64,000 bases of DNA from Candidatus Acidiferrales bacterium (GTDB taxonomy: Bacteria > Acidobacteriota > Terriglobia > Acidiferrales > UBA7541), in the NCBI GenBank assembly GCA_030037335.1, contig JASHRN010000171.1:1-64000 (forward strand), read 5' to 3'. The notes under the pieces were generated by a model, which had not been told where the DNA came from, ran no database searches, and saw only the letters and a list, made by a program, of their open reading frames with translations. How positions within the stretch are numbered: position 1 is the stretch's first letter; each line of letters begins with the position of its first letter. Shown here piece after piece: positions 1-10,167 of the stretch. A program made the translations under genes and the position numbers.

Positions 1-695
1 GCCGCTTCGCTGTCAGCTACAATGTCGATCTCGTGGTGAATCGGCTCGCCCGGAGGCGTGAGGTTATAGGCATGGTAGTATTCGCCGGCAATCACGGGCG
101 AGTCCACCAGGCGATTGAGTTCTGCGGGCTTGAACGTTATTTCGTCGCCTGATTCACTCTCGACAGGCAATGGCGTTCCGTACTTCCAGCCCTGCGGCAG
201 GACTAATTTCGCGTGGAAGATTTGCTGCTGCGCGCGCAGATTCGAAAGGTATAAGACATTCTGGTTCCAACTGATGACCACGAGCTTATCTGTAGACGAC
301 GCGGCGCCGGTGGCAAATCCTCCGGCCTGCGGTTCCAGGTAATCGAAATCAACATCGAGGCGATTGGTTCCCTCCGGAACATCCACGTGAAACGTGAAAA
401 CATCGAGCAAATCGCGCTGCCACGGAACCAATTTTCCGTTGGCATGAAACTTCAGACCGGTCACGTTGGCGATGGGGCCGTCCGGCTCGTGCTCGCCGGG
501 AATCCATTTTGGATAATAGAACGTCAGCGGTCCGGCCGTGACAGGAATCACTTCGTGCGTGCGCACGATTCCTTCCGGCACGTGCGCCGCGTCAACGGTC
601 AGTTCAATGTTTGCAGTGTCCTGCGCCAAACATGGCACGGCGAGAACAAGAAGAGCGAGAAGCCACAAGAGAATACGGACATCCTTTAGTTTCAT
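1..695 (-). CDS. Peptidase M61-like (glycyl aminopeptidase family) N-terminal part, truncated by window edge
   Basis: Open minus-strand frame from ATG at 695 to the window edge: MKLKDVRILLWLLALLVLAVPCLAQDTANIELTVDAAHVPEGIVRTHEVIPVTAGPLTFYYPKWIPGEHEPDGPIANVTGL; signal peptide plus an M61-type N-terminal domain. Missing from the ORF track because no stop lies in the window. Confidence 0.7.
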   Translation of the reverse strand, partial: MKLKDVRILLWLLALLVLAVPCLAQDTANIELTVDAAHVPEGIVRTHEVIPVTAGPLTFYYPKWIPGEHEPDGPIANVTGLKFHANGKLVPWQRDLLDVFTFHVDVPEGTNRLDVDFDYLEPQAGGFATGAASSTDKLVVISWNQNVLYLSNLRAQQQIFHAKLVLPQGWKYGTPLPVESESGDEITFKPAELNRLVDSPVIAGEYYHAYNLTPPGEPIHHEIDIVADSEA

Positions 696-951
696 TGCAG
701 CGCTCCTATTTAAGAGAAATGGAAGCCCGAGACCGCTTGTCAACTTCGGCTAAGATGATCGCAGTCAAAAACACGCACGGAACTCAAACACGCGTAATGA
801 AAAAAACACACGCAATGATTGACACGAACTGCAAATCATACGCCTATTGGCGAAGCGTCGCAGTATTTTTGTCCAAAAAGAAGAGACACAAATGCAGAAA
901 GAAAGCTGTTGCTACTACCGAACTGCGTAGATACACGCTCGGCGATTCTGC

Positions 952-1947
<996 letters not shown>

Positions 1948-1961
1948 TTACCTCCGGCTTC

Positions 1962-2594
1962 TCATCTAATATGGGCCTCAGTGCGCTTCAGTTTAGCTTC
2001 GAGCGCAACTTTTACAACCGGCCATTCGGAATCGATGATGCTGAAATATATGGAATGGCGAATCCTGCCGGTGGAAGTGATCATATGATTGCGAAAAATG
2101 CCTTCCTCACGCGCACCAATACGCCCAATGGCCTTGCGCGATTTTTCATTCAGCGAATCCGTCTTCAGTTCGACGCGAATGCAGCCGAGTGTTTCGAATG
2201 CATGGCGCAGGAGAAGATATTTGCATTCGGTATTCACAGCAGTACGCTGCCACGGAATCGCGACCCAGGTCCAACCGATTTCGATGCGGCGATGCACGTG
2301 CTCGATATTTGCGTAGCGTGTGGTGCCGATCACTTTGCCCGAAGCGCGCTCGACGATCGTGAACGGCAACGAAACTCCGCGCGCTTGCTGCTCTAAAGCC
2401 GCTGCGACGTAAGCCAGCATTTCCTCGCGCGAGTGGACGGGATCCGGAATCCATCGCCACAGTTCTTCGTCCAAGCCCACATCGGCGAGCATGGGGCCGT
2501 GCGCGGGCAGCATCGGCTCGAGCTGCACGAATTCGCCGGTGAGCGTCACCGGCTCGACGATCATTTGATTGGAGGTCGCCTCGCCCATCCCCAT
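1962..2594 (-). CDS. GNAT family N-acetyltransferase (RimJ/RimL-like)
   Basis: 210 aa; GTTRYANIEHVHRRIEIGWTWVAIPWQRTAVNTECKYLLLRHAFETLGCIRVELKTDSLNEKSRKAIGRIGAREEG. Confidence 0.85.
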   Translation of the reverse strand: MGMGEATSNQMIVEPVTLTGEFVQLEPMLPAHGPMLADVGLDEELWRWIPDPVHSREEMLAYVAAALEQQARGVSLPFTIVERASGKVIGTTRYANIEHVHRRIEIGWTWVAIPWQRTAVNTECKYLLLRHAFETLGCIRVELKTDSLNEKSRKAIGRIGAREEGIFRNHMITSTGRIRHSIYFSIIDSEWPVVKVALEAKLKRTEAHIR

Positions 2595-2683
2595 TGTTCC
2601 CTTCCCGTTCGGGCTAGCTCGCGAATCCGCCCGGCGGTATTATAGCGTTAGAACCGCGTGCTGCGCTGATTGAGGAGCGCCAT

Positions 2684-3082
2684 ATGAAGAATGCGAGTCG
2701 AGTTTCTCACCGATTTTCTTTTGTGTTGATCGCGGCGACCTATTGCTTTGTTTTCTGCTTTCCGCCAACGGGTGCGAGTCAACCCCCTCCGCAAAATCAA
2801 CACTGGATCGGCTACATCACGGACACGCATTGCGGCACGCACTGCCAGGTTACATCGAAAATGAGGCCGGATCTGAAATGCGTACGCCTTTGCGTGAAGA
2901 AAGGCTCAAAGTATGGCCTATGGACAGGCAATCAGGTTTACGTTCTGAATCCTCAGACGCTGGCCGCGCAGTTCGCCGCGCAAAACGTGAGAGTAACGGG
3001 CACAATCAAGAACGGCGTCATCTATGCCACGTTTATCGTTCCCGTGCCACTACAGAAACCTCCCACTAAGCCAGGCCGCTGA
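2684..3082 (+). CDS. Small secreted Cys-rich hypothetical protein
   Basis: 132 aa; N-terminal signal-like segment; DTHCGTHC...KCVRLCVKKGSKYGLW motif. Confidence 0.6.
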   Translation: MKNASRVSHRFSFVLIAATYCFVFCFPPTGASQPPPQNQHWIGYITDTHCGTHCQVTSKMRPDLKCVRLCVKKGSKYGLWTGNQVYVLNPQTLAAQFAAQNVRVTGTIKNGVIYATFIVPVPLQKPPTKPGR

Positions 3083-4432
3083 TTATTGTTTGTAGATAAC
3101 GCCGCCCTTCATCACGAAGGAAACTCTTGTCACCACGCTGATGTCCTCGAGCGGGTTGCCGGGCACGGCGACAATGTCTGCAAAATATCCGGGTTTCAAA
3201 TCGCCGATCTGACCCTGCCACATCAGCACCTTGGCCCCTTCGAGCATGTCGGCTTGAAGCACGGCAAGCGGCTTCATTCCATACTGCGCCATCAGGACCA
3301 ATTCCCGCGTCTGCGTGCCGTGCATGAACGGGCCGACATCTGAACCGACGGCGAACGGAATGCCCGCGGCGATCTGCCGTTTGAATTGCTGCGCCTTAAA
3401 GTCGAGCACGGCGTGCTCGCTCGCCGCCGCAGCAGGCGAAGGTGCATGGTCCGCGAAATATTCGAAAACCGTAAACGTGGGAACGGCAGGAATATCTTTT
3501 TCGCGCATGATGCGCATGGTTTCGTCGCTCAGGTACGTCGCATGATCGATGGACTCGACTCCCGCCTGCGCGGCGTAGAGCGCGCCCGGTTCGCCATTGC
3601 AGTGCACGCCGACTTTGGTGCCCAGCCGCGCCGCTTCCTGCACTCCAGCCGCGAGCTGCGCTTCCGTGTATTGATATTGCGAAATGAATTTGCCGTCGCG
3701 CAGAACATCACGGCCCGTTTCGTACATTTTCACGAAATCGGAGCCTTCCTTGTGCTGCTCGCGAATGGTTTCGACGATTTCGTCTATGGTATTCGCGTAG
3801 TCAGCATTTCCCAGCACGTGCTGCGCGGGATTGAAGCCGACTGCGTCTTCATGCCCGCCGAGAATAGAGATGGCATTACCGCTGAGGCGCAGGCGCGGAC
3901 CGGGAATTTCGCCGAGATTGATGGCGTTGCGCACCGCGGTGTCTGCCGAGCCAGCGCCTTCTGTGCCCATATCCCGCTCCGCGGTGAATCCAGCCATCAA
4001 ATCAGCGCGGGCGTTGAGCGTCGCGGTGATGGTGCGCTCCGGCGCGGATTCGTCTACGGTCTGCATGCCTTCGTTGCCGGGATGCAAGAAAAGATGTACG
4101 TGCGCGTCGATCATGCCAGGCATGAGCGTTGTGTCTCCCAGATCAATCGTCTGGGCATCGGCGGGATGCGTGACCGAGCTGCCCACTTCGGCGATTTTGT
4201 CGCCGCGAATGAGCACTTCCCCAGGCGAAATAATTTTGCCTGACTCAATGTCAAGCAAACGCGCGGCGTGGAGCACGATGGGATGATCTGGAGGCGCGTA
4301 AGTGTGCTCGAAACCGTTATGCATCGTTTCGCTCTGCGCAAATGCGGCTGGGACGACAGCGATTGTGGTGAGAATCGAAAGTGCAAACAGAAGGATGCAA
4401 TTCGGGATAATGTGCGTGTAATTGTTTTTCAT
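3083..4432 (-). CDS. Amidohydrolase family protein (imidazolonepropionase-like), secreted
   Basis: 449 aa; signal peptide; PGMIDAHVHLFLHPG, GVHCNGEPGALYAAQAGVESIDHATYL, AVGSDVGPF, LKPGYFADIVAVPGNPL. Confidence 0.9.
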   Translation of the reverse strand: MKNNYTHIIPNCILLFALSILTTIAVVPAAFAQSETMHNGFEHTYAPPDHPIVLHAARLLDIESGKIISPGEVLIRGDKIAEVGSSVTHPADAQTIDLGDTTLMPGMIDAHVHLFLHPGNEGMQTVDESAPERTITATLNARADLMAGFTAERDMGTEGAGSADTAVRNAINLGEIPGPRLRLSGNAISILGGHEDAVGFNPAQHVLGNADYANTIDEIVETIREQHKEGSDFVKMYETGRDVLRDGKFISQYQYTEAQLAAGVQEAARLGTKVGVHCNGEPGALYAAQAGVESIDHATYLSDETMRIMREKDIPAVPTFTVFEYFADHAPSPAAAASEHAVLDFKAQQFKRQIAAGIPFAVGSDVGPFMHGTQTRELVLMAQYGMKPLAVLQADMLEGAKVLMWQGQIGDLKPGYFADIVAVPGNPLEDISVVTRVSFVMKGGVIYKQ

Positions 4433-4469
4433 GGCGCCGGAATAATACCACTTCCCATGCGGCTTGGAA

Positions 4470-4886
4470 TTACGACTGTATCCGCGCTTCGGCTGCGGCG
4501 CGGATGTCAGCCGGAAAAGGACACGCTTTGCGCGTTTGGCGGTCGAGGTGAACGGCTGTCAGCTCCGTGGTCGCGGCCACTGTGCCCTTCTCGATGTTGC
4601 GCATTTCGTGCACGAAGCGAATCACTTTGTCGCGAACCTCCAGGACTCGCGACCTGACTTCGATCACGTCGCCAGCAAACAATTCCTCTTTGTAAGTTGT
4701 GTTTTGCTGCACGCCGGCGATGCCGCGATGCTGTTCGCGCATATACGTGGGTGTAATTCCGAGCTCCGCGAACAAATTCCACGTCGCCTCGTCGAATTTT
4801 CCCGTATACCACATCACGTTCATGTGTCCCATGTGATCGCAGTGCCACGGATGCACCGCGCCCTTGTAGGTGAGCATGTCCATCAC
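4470..4886 (-). CDS. Acyl-CoA thioesterase, 4HBT/hotdog fold
   Basis: 138 aa; HPWHCDHMGHMNVMWYTGKFDEATWNLFAELGI typical of 4HBT proteins. Confidence 0.85.
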   Translation of the reverse strand: MMDMLTYKGAVHPWHCDHMGHMNVMWYTGKFDEATWNLFAELGITPTYMREQHRGIAGVQQNTTYKEELFAGDVIEVRSRVLEVRDKVIRFVHEMRNIEKGTVAATTELTAVHLDRQTRKACPFPADIRAAAEARIQS

Positions 4887-4982
4887 CTCTCCTTTCCCAT
4901 TCGGCGGCGACCGGTGATCTTAACAGCGAAATGCGGCTGCCAATCAGGAAGTAGGCCATGTCCGTGATAAAATAGATTTATC

Positions 4983-5361
4983 GGGGGCGAAACGGTTTCG
5001 ACGGAGGCTGTCGCGGCCCGAAGGCATGCCGGGCGTCACCTGCCCGCAATCGGGTGAATAAGTATAACTGCCAATCAGAACTTGGCACTCGCTGCTTAAT
5101 TAAAAACTAAGTAGCGCGTCTCCCTTCCTGTCGCCCACGCGGGGAGGATGAGGCGTCGCAATGTGGGCTGGCTGGTGCGTTTCGGCCCGTAATGCGCCAG
5201 CGAGATCATCGGGCTAGTTGGCCGCGTTTCTTGCTCGTTCTGAGCGCGGCTGGCGAACAGCGGAGTGCTGCGAGGCATGGCCGCACCGGAACGAGCTAAG
5301 CATGTAGTCTTCGTGCTACAAGGCCTCTCGGACGGGGGTTCAACTCCCCCCGCCTCCACCA
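4983..5361 (+). ncRNA. ssrA: tmRNA (transfer-messenger RNA), predicted tag ANQNLALAA
   Basis: 5' GGGGGCGAAACGGTTTCGACGG; 3' GACGGGGGTTCAACTCCCCCCGCCTCCACCA; acceptor stem GGGGGCG/CGCCTCC pairs; tag ORF GCC AAT CAG AAC TTG GCA CTC GCT GCT TAA at 5070-5099. Confidence 0.97.
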
Positions 5362-5451
5362 AATTGTAGACAGACCATCACGTCGGAGCTGCTGAAAGCT
5401 GAGCGTGCGACAGCGCGCACGTCTGCATGTGCTAGAATTCCGCGCGACAGA

Positions 5452-8169
5452 ATGGGGCTCCTGGCCGGCACAAAAATCGGTGCGTATGAAATCATTGCTC
5501 CGCTAGGCGCGGGCGGAATGGGAGAGGTCTACCGCGCCACAGATACGCGGCTCGGGCGCGAAGTCGCGATTAAAGTACTCCCCGCTTCATTTTCGCGCGA
5601 TTCTGAGAGGCTCAAGCGATTTGAGCAGGAAGCGCGTGCCGCGGGCCAGCTCAACCATCCGAACATTCTTACGGTTCACGAATTTGGCATGCATGACGGC
5701 GCGCCGTATGTCGTTTCGGAATTGCTGGAAGGTGAAACGCTGCGCCAGCGCCTCACCGATCGCGACGGGCGCCGCATGGGCAGCGTCTCCGGCGCCACCA
5801 CGGATGCGAACGCGCGGACTCCGGGAAGCTCCGGGCGTGACACGGGCACGAAAACTTTCACGGCAGGCGTTGCACTTCCACCGCGCAAGGCCATCGATTA
5901 CGGCGTGCAGATCGCCAATGGGCTCGCAGCGGCGCACGACAAAGGAATCGTTCACCGCGATCTGAAGCCGGAGAACATTTTCATTACGCGCGACGGCCGC
6001 GTGAAAATTCTCGACTTCGGCCTCGCGAAACTGATCGCTCCCGAAATCGATGGCGAAACACGAACGCAAGCCGGCCCGGCAACAGCGGTGACGGATGCAG
6101 GAGTGGTGCTCGGCACGGCGGGATACATGTCGCCAGAGCAGGTTCGCGCACAGAAAACCGATCATCGCTCGGACATTTTTTCCTTTGGCACGATTCTGTA
6201 CGAAATGCTCTCCGGCAAACGCGCGTTCCATCGCGATTCCAGCGTGGAGACAATGTCGGCAATTTTGAAGGACGAGCCGCAGGAGCTTTCGTCGACGGCG
6301 CATAATGTTTCTCCGGCGCTGCAACGCGTGGTGGACCACTGTTTGGAAAAGGATCTCGAGGCCCGTTTCCAATCCGCGCGCGACCTTGCGTTTGCGCTGG
6401 AAGCAGCCTCGGGGACCTCTGGAGCGAGCGCGTCCGAAACAGCTCTCGGTTCCGCGGCGGCTTCGCGCAAGAAACGAAAACTCGTTTTCGCCACGGTGGG
6501 CACGCTAGGCCTCATCGTTGTCGGCGTTGCGGCGTTCTTTCTCGGCAGACGCACAGCGGTGCAGACACTACCGTCCTTCCAACGACTGACTTTCCGGCGC
6601 GGACTCGTCGATACGGCACGCTTCAGCCCCGACGGACAGACGGTCTTATATTCTGCGGAATGGGAAGGCGGCCCGGTAAACGTTTTTTCCACTATGCCGG
6701 GCAGCCCCGAGTCGCGCTCGCTCGGCCTGCCTCCGTCGAGTGATCTTCTTGCTATCTCATCTTCGGGCGAGATCGCTCTGCTCCTGCGCGCGCAAAGGGC
6801 GGCGAACTCGTTTCAAATTGTCGGCACGCTGGCAGAAATGTCGCTGGGCGGTGGCGCGCCGCGAGAAATCCTCAAAAATGTCGTGGATGCCGATTGGTCG
6901 CCAGATGGAAAACAGTTGGCCGTTGTGCAGATGGAGCCCGACAAGGAGACGCTCGAATATCCTATCGGCAAAGTTCTGTACGAGACACAGGGCTGGATCG
7001 CAAGTCCGAGAATTTCCCCTGATGGGCAGCACATTGCCTTCGCCGATCACCCCGTTGTAGGTGATGATCTCGGCACAATCTGCACACTTAACCTTTCGGG
7101 AAAGAAAATCGCGCTCACGGAGCGTTTTGGCAGCCTCCAGGGCGTTGCGTGGTCTCGCTCAGGCAATGCGATTTGGTTCACAGCCGCACAGTCCGGATCA
7201 GACCGCGAGCTTTATTCGGTAACACTCTCCGGCAGCCAGCATCGGATTGCCCAAACTCCGAACGATATGACACTTTTTGACGTGGGCAAGGATGGTCGCG
7301 TCCTCGTCAAGCAAGAAGACAATCGCGGCGAGATGGTTGCGGAAATTGGTGAGGATACCGAGCGGCCGCTGACCTGGCTCGACCTCTCTGTCCCTGCCGA
7401 TGTGTCCGCAGACGGAAAGACGCTGCTCTTTACGGAAGCGGGCGATGGCGGCGGGTCTGACTACTCGGTTTACTTGCGTAAGCTCGACGGCTCACCCGCC
7501 GTGCTGCTGGGAGACGGGCTCGCGCTAACGCTTTCGCCGGATGGGCAGTGGGTCACTGCTTATAACGTTAGTGGCCCCGAACAAGGGCACCTCTCTCTGC
7601 TTCCGACGGGCCCAGGACAGGCTCGCCAGTTGACCGCGAGCAGTGCTGCAGAGTATGCGCCTGCTTGGCTGCCCGATGGCAAGAGTATCCTGTTTACCGG
7701 AGGAGAAAAAGATGGCGGCGAGCGCGTCTACATGCAAGCGATCGATGGCGGTGCGCCGCGCGCCATCACGCCCGAAGGTTTCGAGTCCCCGGTACCTGAC
7801 GCCATCTCGCCTGATGGGAAATCATTCATTGCGCGCAGGACCTCGGATGGCGCCTGGGTTATTCTTCCCATCCTCGGAGGGCCGCCGCGCTCCATTCCCG
7901 GCACAGTGCCGGAGGATACTCCGCTCCGATGGACGCAGGATGACCGCTCGATCTATGTCGCCGAACTCGGCAGTTCGTCCTCGCCTGCGGAAATCTTCAG
8001 GCTGGATCTCGCCACCGGAAAACACACACTGGTGAAGGAATTAGTCCCTGGCGATCGCGCCGGGTTTTGGGGAGTTGATCACGCGGCCATTTCGGCAGAT
8101 GGCAAGACCATCGTGTTTGCGTACCACCGCCTCATTTCCAATCTCTACCTGCTCAAAACTGCGAGGTGA
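5452..8169 (+). CDS. Serine/threonine protein kinase with C-terminal TolB/WD40-like propeller
   Basis: 905 aa; [49 protein letters not shown] segment LVFATVGTLGLIVVGVAAFFLG; repeated SPDGKQ-type propeller motifs. Confidence 0.95.
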   Translation: MGLLAGTKIGAYEIIAPLGAGGMGEVYRATDTRLGREVAIKVLPASFSRDSERLKRFEQEARAAGQLNHPNILTVHEFGMHDGAPYVVSELLEGETLRQRLTDRDGRRMGSVSGATTDANARTPGSSGRDTGTKTFTAGVALPPRKAIDYGVQIANGLAAAHDKGIVHRDLKPENIFITRDGRVKILDFGLAKLIAPEIDGETRTQAGPATAVTDAGVVLGTAGYMSPEQVRAQKTDHRSDIFSFGTILYEMLSGKRAFHRDSSVETMSAILKDEPQELSSTAHNVSPALQRVVDHCLEKDLEARFQSARDLAFALEAASGTSGASASETALGSAAASRKKRKLVFATVGTLGLIVVGVAAFFLGRRTAVQTLPSFQRLTFRRGLVDTARFSPDGQTVLYSAEWEGGPVNVFSTMPGSPESRSLGLPPSSDLLAISSSGEIALLLRAQRAANSFQIVGTLAEMSLGGGAPREILKNVVDADWSPDGKQLAVVQMEPDKETLEYPIGKVLYETQGWIASPRISPDGQHIAFADHPVVGDDLGTICTLNLSGKKIALTERFGSLQGVAWSRSGNAIWFTAAQSGSDRELYSVTLSGSQHRIAQTPNDMTLFDVGKDGRVLVKQEDNRGEMVAEIGEDTERPLTWLDLSVPADVSADGKTLLFTEAGDGGGSDYSVYLRKLDGSPAVLLGDGLALTLSPDGQWVTAYNVSGPEQGHLSLLPTGPGQARQLTASSAAEYAPAWLPDGKSILFTGGEKDGGERVYMQAIDGGAPRAITPEGFESPVPDAISPDGKSFIARRTSDGAWVILPILGGPPRSIPGTVPEDTPLRWTQDDRSIYVAELGSSSSPAEIFRLDLATGKHTLVKELVPGDRAGFWGVDHAAISADGKTIVFAYHRLISNLYLLKTAR

Positions 8170-8180
8170 TTCCTGCAAAT

Positions 8181-8204
8181 CGGGCTGCCGCCAGAACCAG
8201 CCCG
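8181..8204. terminator. Possible bidirectional hairpin between convergent genes
   Basis: CGGGCTG-ccgccagaac-CAGCCCG, perfect 7-bp stem between the stops at 8169(+) and 8225(-); no U-tract. Confidence 0.35.
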
Positions 8205-8224
8205 TCTCCACGATTGAATTCGCG

Positions 8225-8596
8225 TTACTTTTGCGGCGTTTCCGGCAGCGGGTTGTTGTTAATGTATTTGCAGACGTCTTTCACTGCGTTGCTGAGCAGC
8301 ACAGTGCGCGTGGCGAACACGACATCACCGTTGGGTTTGCTCCTCAGCATAAAGCGGTACTGCTGCGGATACCAGCGCGCATCGAGCATATAGTTGGATT
8401 CTTTAGAACTGAGTGTCAAAGTGACGTTGGGGCACTTTTCTTCCAAATTCTTCACGATATCCGCCGATGGGACCCGGGACGCGGGCGACAGGATCAGCTT
8501 CACCGCCGAATACGACGAAGGGTGCTTAGCGTGAGCCGCACCAGCCGCGAATAGTAACGCCATTACCGAAGCTGCAATCACTAATTTCGTTTTCAT
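8225..8596 (-). CDS. Small secreted hypothetical protein
   Basis: Internal ATG start at 8596 gives the signal peptide MKTKLVIAASVMALLFAAGAAHA; the longer ORF start at 8638 is less likely. Confidence 0.6.
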   Translation of the reverse strand: MKTKLVIAASVMALLFAAGAAHAKHPSSYSAVKLILSPASRVPSADIVKNLEEKCPNVTLTLSSKESNYMLDARWYPQQYRFMLRSKPNGDVVFATRTVLLSNAVKDVCKYINNNPLPETPQK

Positions 8597-8883
8597 CCGT
8601 TCTCTCCCTGTGCGATCTCTTCCGCTATGCCTCGCCAACGCGCTATTGGACTCACACTTTTTTTGACGGATTCTTTAGCGAGATGGTTGCATCGTCTGAG
8701 CACTGAATTACTTCTCTCGCAACACGCGTCGTCGCCGCTCTCTCACACCTCGGCCCACTAACTTCATAAACACAATCGGCGCGCAAAAGTTGCGCTCTTA
8801 ACCTGCTTTGACGATAGGCGCAACCGTTCCATCACCAAGAAGCATCTTATCAATTAGAGCGCTCCAGCCCCGCTGTCGAGGCA

Positions 8884-9441
8884 ATGCTGCAGCAACTCCC
8901 CTCACTACCGGCTGCTCCAAAGAATCCGCCTGACGCGAATTCGAAGAAGTCCCGCGAAAAAGTCGATCGAGTGCGACGCCGATTCATCTGGACTTTTCTA
9001 TGGGGTTACTTGGGCGTGAATTTCCTGATGTTCCTGCGCTACTTCTTTCCGCGCGCCCTCTTCGAACCGAGCACGCAGGTCAACATTGGCTATCCTTCCG
9101 ATTTTGTGATCGGAGTAAATCAGCAATTCCTACAATCGAACCGCATCTGGGTACGCAAGGATCCCGGCGAGATTTTCGTGATTAAGGCCGTGTGCACGCA
9201 CCTGGGTTGCACCCCGGACTGGATGCCGCAGCAAAATATTTTTCACTGTCCGTGCCACGGCAGCGAATACGATATTGACGGAATCAACTTTGCCGGACCC
9301 GCGCCGCGTCCGATGGATCGTTGCTTCCTGCAACTTCAGCCCAACGGCACAATTCTCGTCGACACCGCGCGCCTGTACCTGAACGAGTCTTATGCCGGCA
9401 TCAATCAGTTCAACGATCCCGGCGCCTTCCTCAGCATCTGA
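8884..9441 (+). CDS. Rieske [2Fe-2S] protein, membrane anchored
   Basis: 185 aa; CTHLGC-x12-CPCHGS cluster-binding boxes, GPAPRP loop, N-terminal TM. Confidence 0.92.
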   Translation: MLQQLPSLPAAPKNPPDANSKKSREKVDRVRRRFIWTFLWGYLGVNFLMFLRYFFPRALFEPSTQVNIGYPSDFVIGVNQQFLQSNRIWVRKDPGEIFVIKAVCTHLGCTPDWMPQQNIFHCPCHGSEYDIDGINFAGPAPRPMDRCFLQLQPNGTILVDTARLYLNESYAGINQFNDPGAFLSI

Positions 9442-9475
9442 AGAAATAAACCCACCCGCTCTGTTCGCAAGATCC

Positions 9476-10135
9476 TTAGCGGCCGGCCGAGGCGCTTTTG
9501 GCTTTGTCGGCGCGGACGGCCGGCACATCGACGAGATGCTCGGCCAAGAACCAGACTTGCAGTTCATTGGTGCGAATCACCTCGCTGACGATCAGATCGT
9601 TGGTGCCATCATCGCCGCCGTCGTCGGCATCGCGCGCGAATATTCGCGCCTCCTTCAAAATAATTTCGTGCGCCTCGAGAAGACGTGAAAGCTGCACAGG
9701 GAGCTCTTCGCGGCCACGCGGCGGACGTGGAATCAGCGTCGTTTCGGCAACATCCGAGGCCATCGCGATGCTGACACCGCCAAGGGTCTGAATGCGCTCG
9801 GCGATAGCATCGACGAGCTCATTTTGCTCACCATAATGCTTATCGAACAGCAGATGGATTTGGTAGAAGGTGTGGCCGGTGACCTGCCAGTGATGCTTTT
9901 TGTACATATCGCGAAGCGTGATCGTGTCGGCCAGAAGCTGATTGAGATTTTCGGAGCTCGTGGCGCAGACTTTTTCATCAAGCGCGATGGGAAGCTTGGC
10001 AATTTTGCCGTAGGGCTGAATCTCATGGGCGTGCTGATGCAGGATCGGTCTCGATTGAGAGGACCCGGATTCTAATTGATTGTAATCGGGGGTGCGCTTA
10101 TCGTTTTTTGGGCTCATCGTTATTCTCTCCTTCAT
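9476..10135 (-). CDS. dps: Dps/ferritin-like DNA-protection protein
   Basis: 219 aa; LNQLLADTITLRDMYKKHHWQVTGHTFYQIHLLFDKHYGEQNELVDAIAERIQTLGG. Confidence 0.92.
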   Translation of the reverse strand: MKERITMSPKNDKRTPDYNQLESGSSQSRPILHQHAHEIQPYGKIAKLPIALDEKVCATSSENLNQLLADTITLRDMYKKHHWQVTGHTFYQIHLLFDKHYGEQNELVDAIAERIQTLGGVSIAMASDVAETTLIPRPPRGREELPVQLSRLLEAHEIILKEARIFARDADDGGDDGTNDLIVSEVIRTNELQVWFLAEHLVDVPAVRADKAKSASAGR

Positions 10136-10167
10136 AGCTATGTAGATGCCGGCGCGCGGCGCCAGTT

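Noticed and set aside
3386-4243. 285-aa plus-strand ORF antisense to the amidohydrolase
   Set aside because: Shadow frame; no recognisable motif, and the minus strand has conserved amidohydrolase motifs.
5096-5362. 88-aa minus-strand ORF
   Set aside because: It lies antisense to the tmRNA body.
5404-5421. CGTGCG...CGCACG hairpin just downstream of tmRNA as terminator
   Set aside because: GC-rich inverted repeat without a U-tract; could be incidental, so not listed as a feature.
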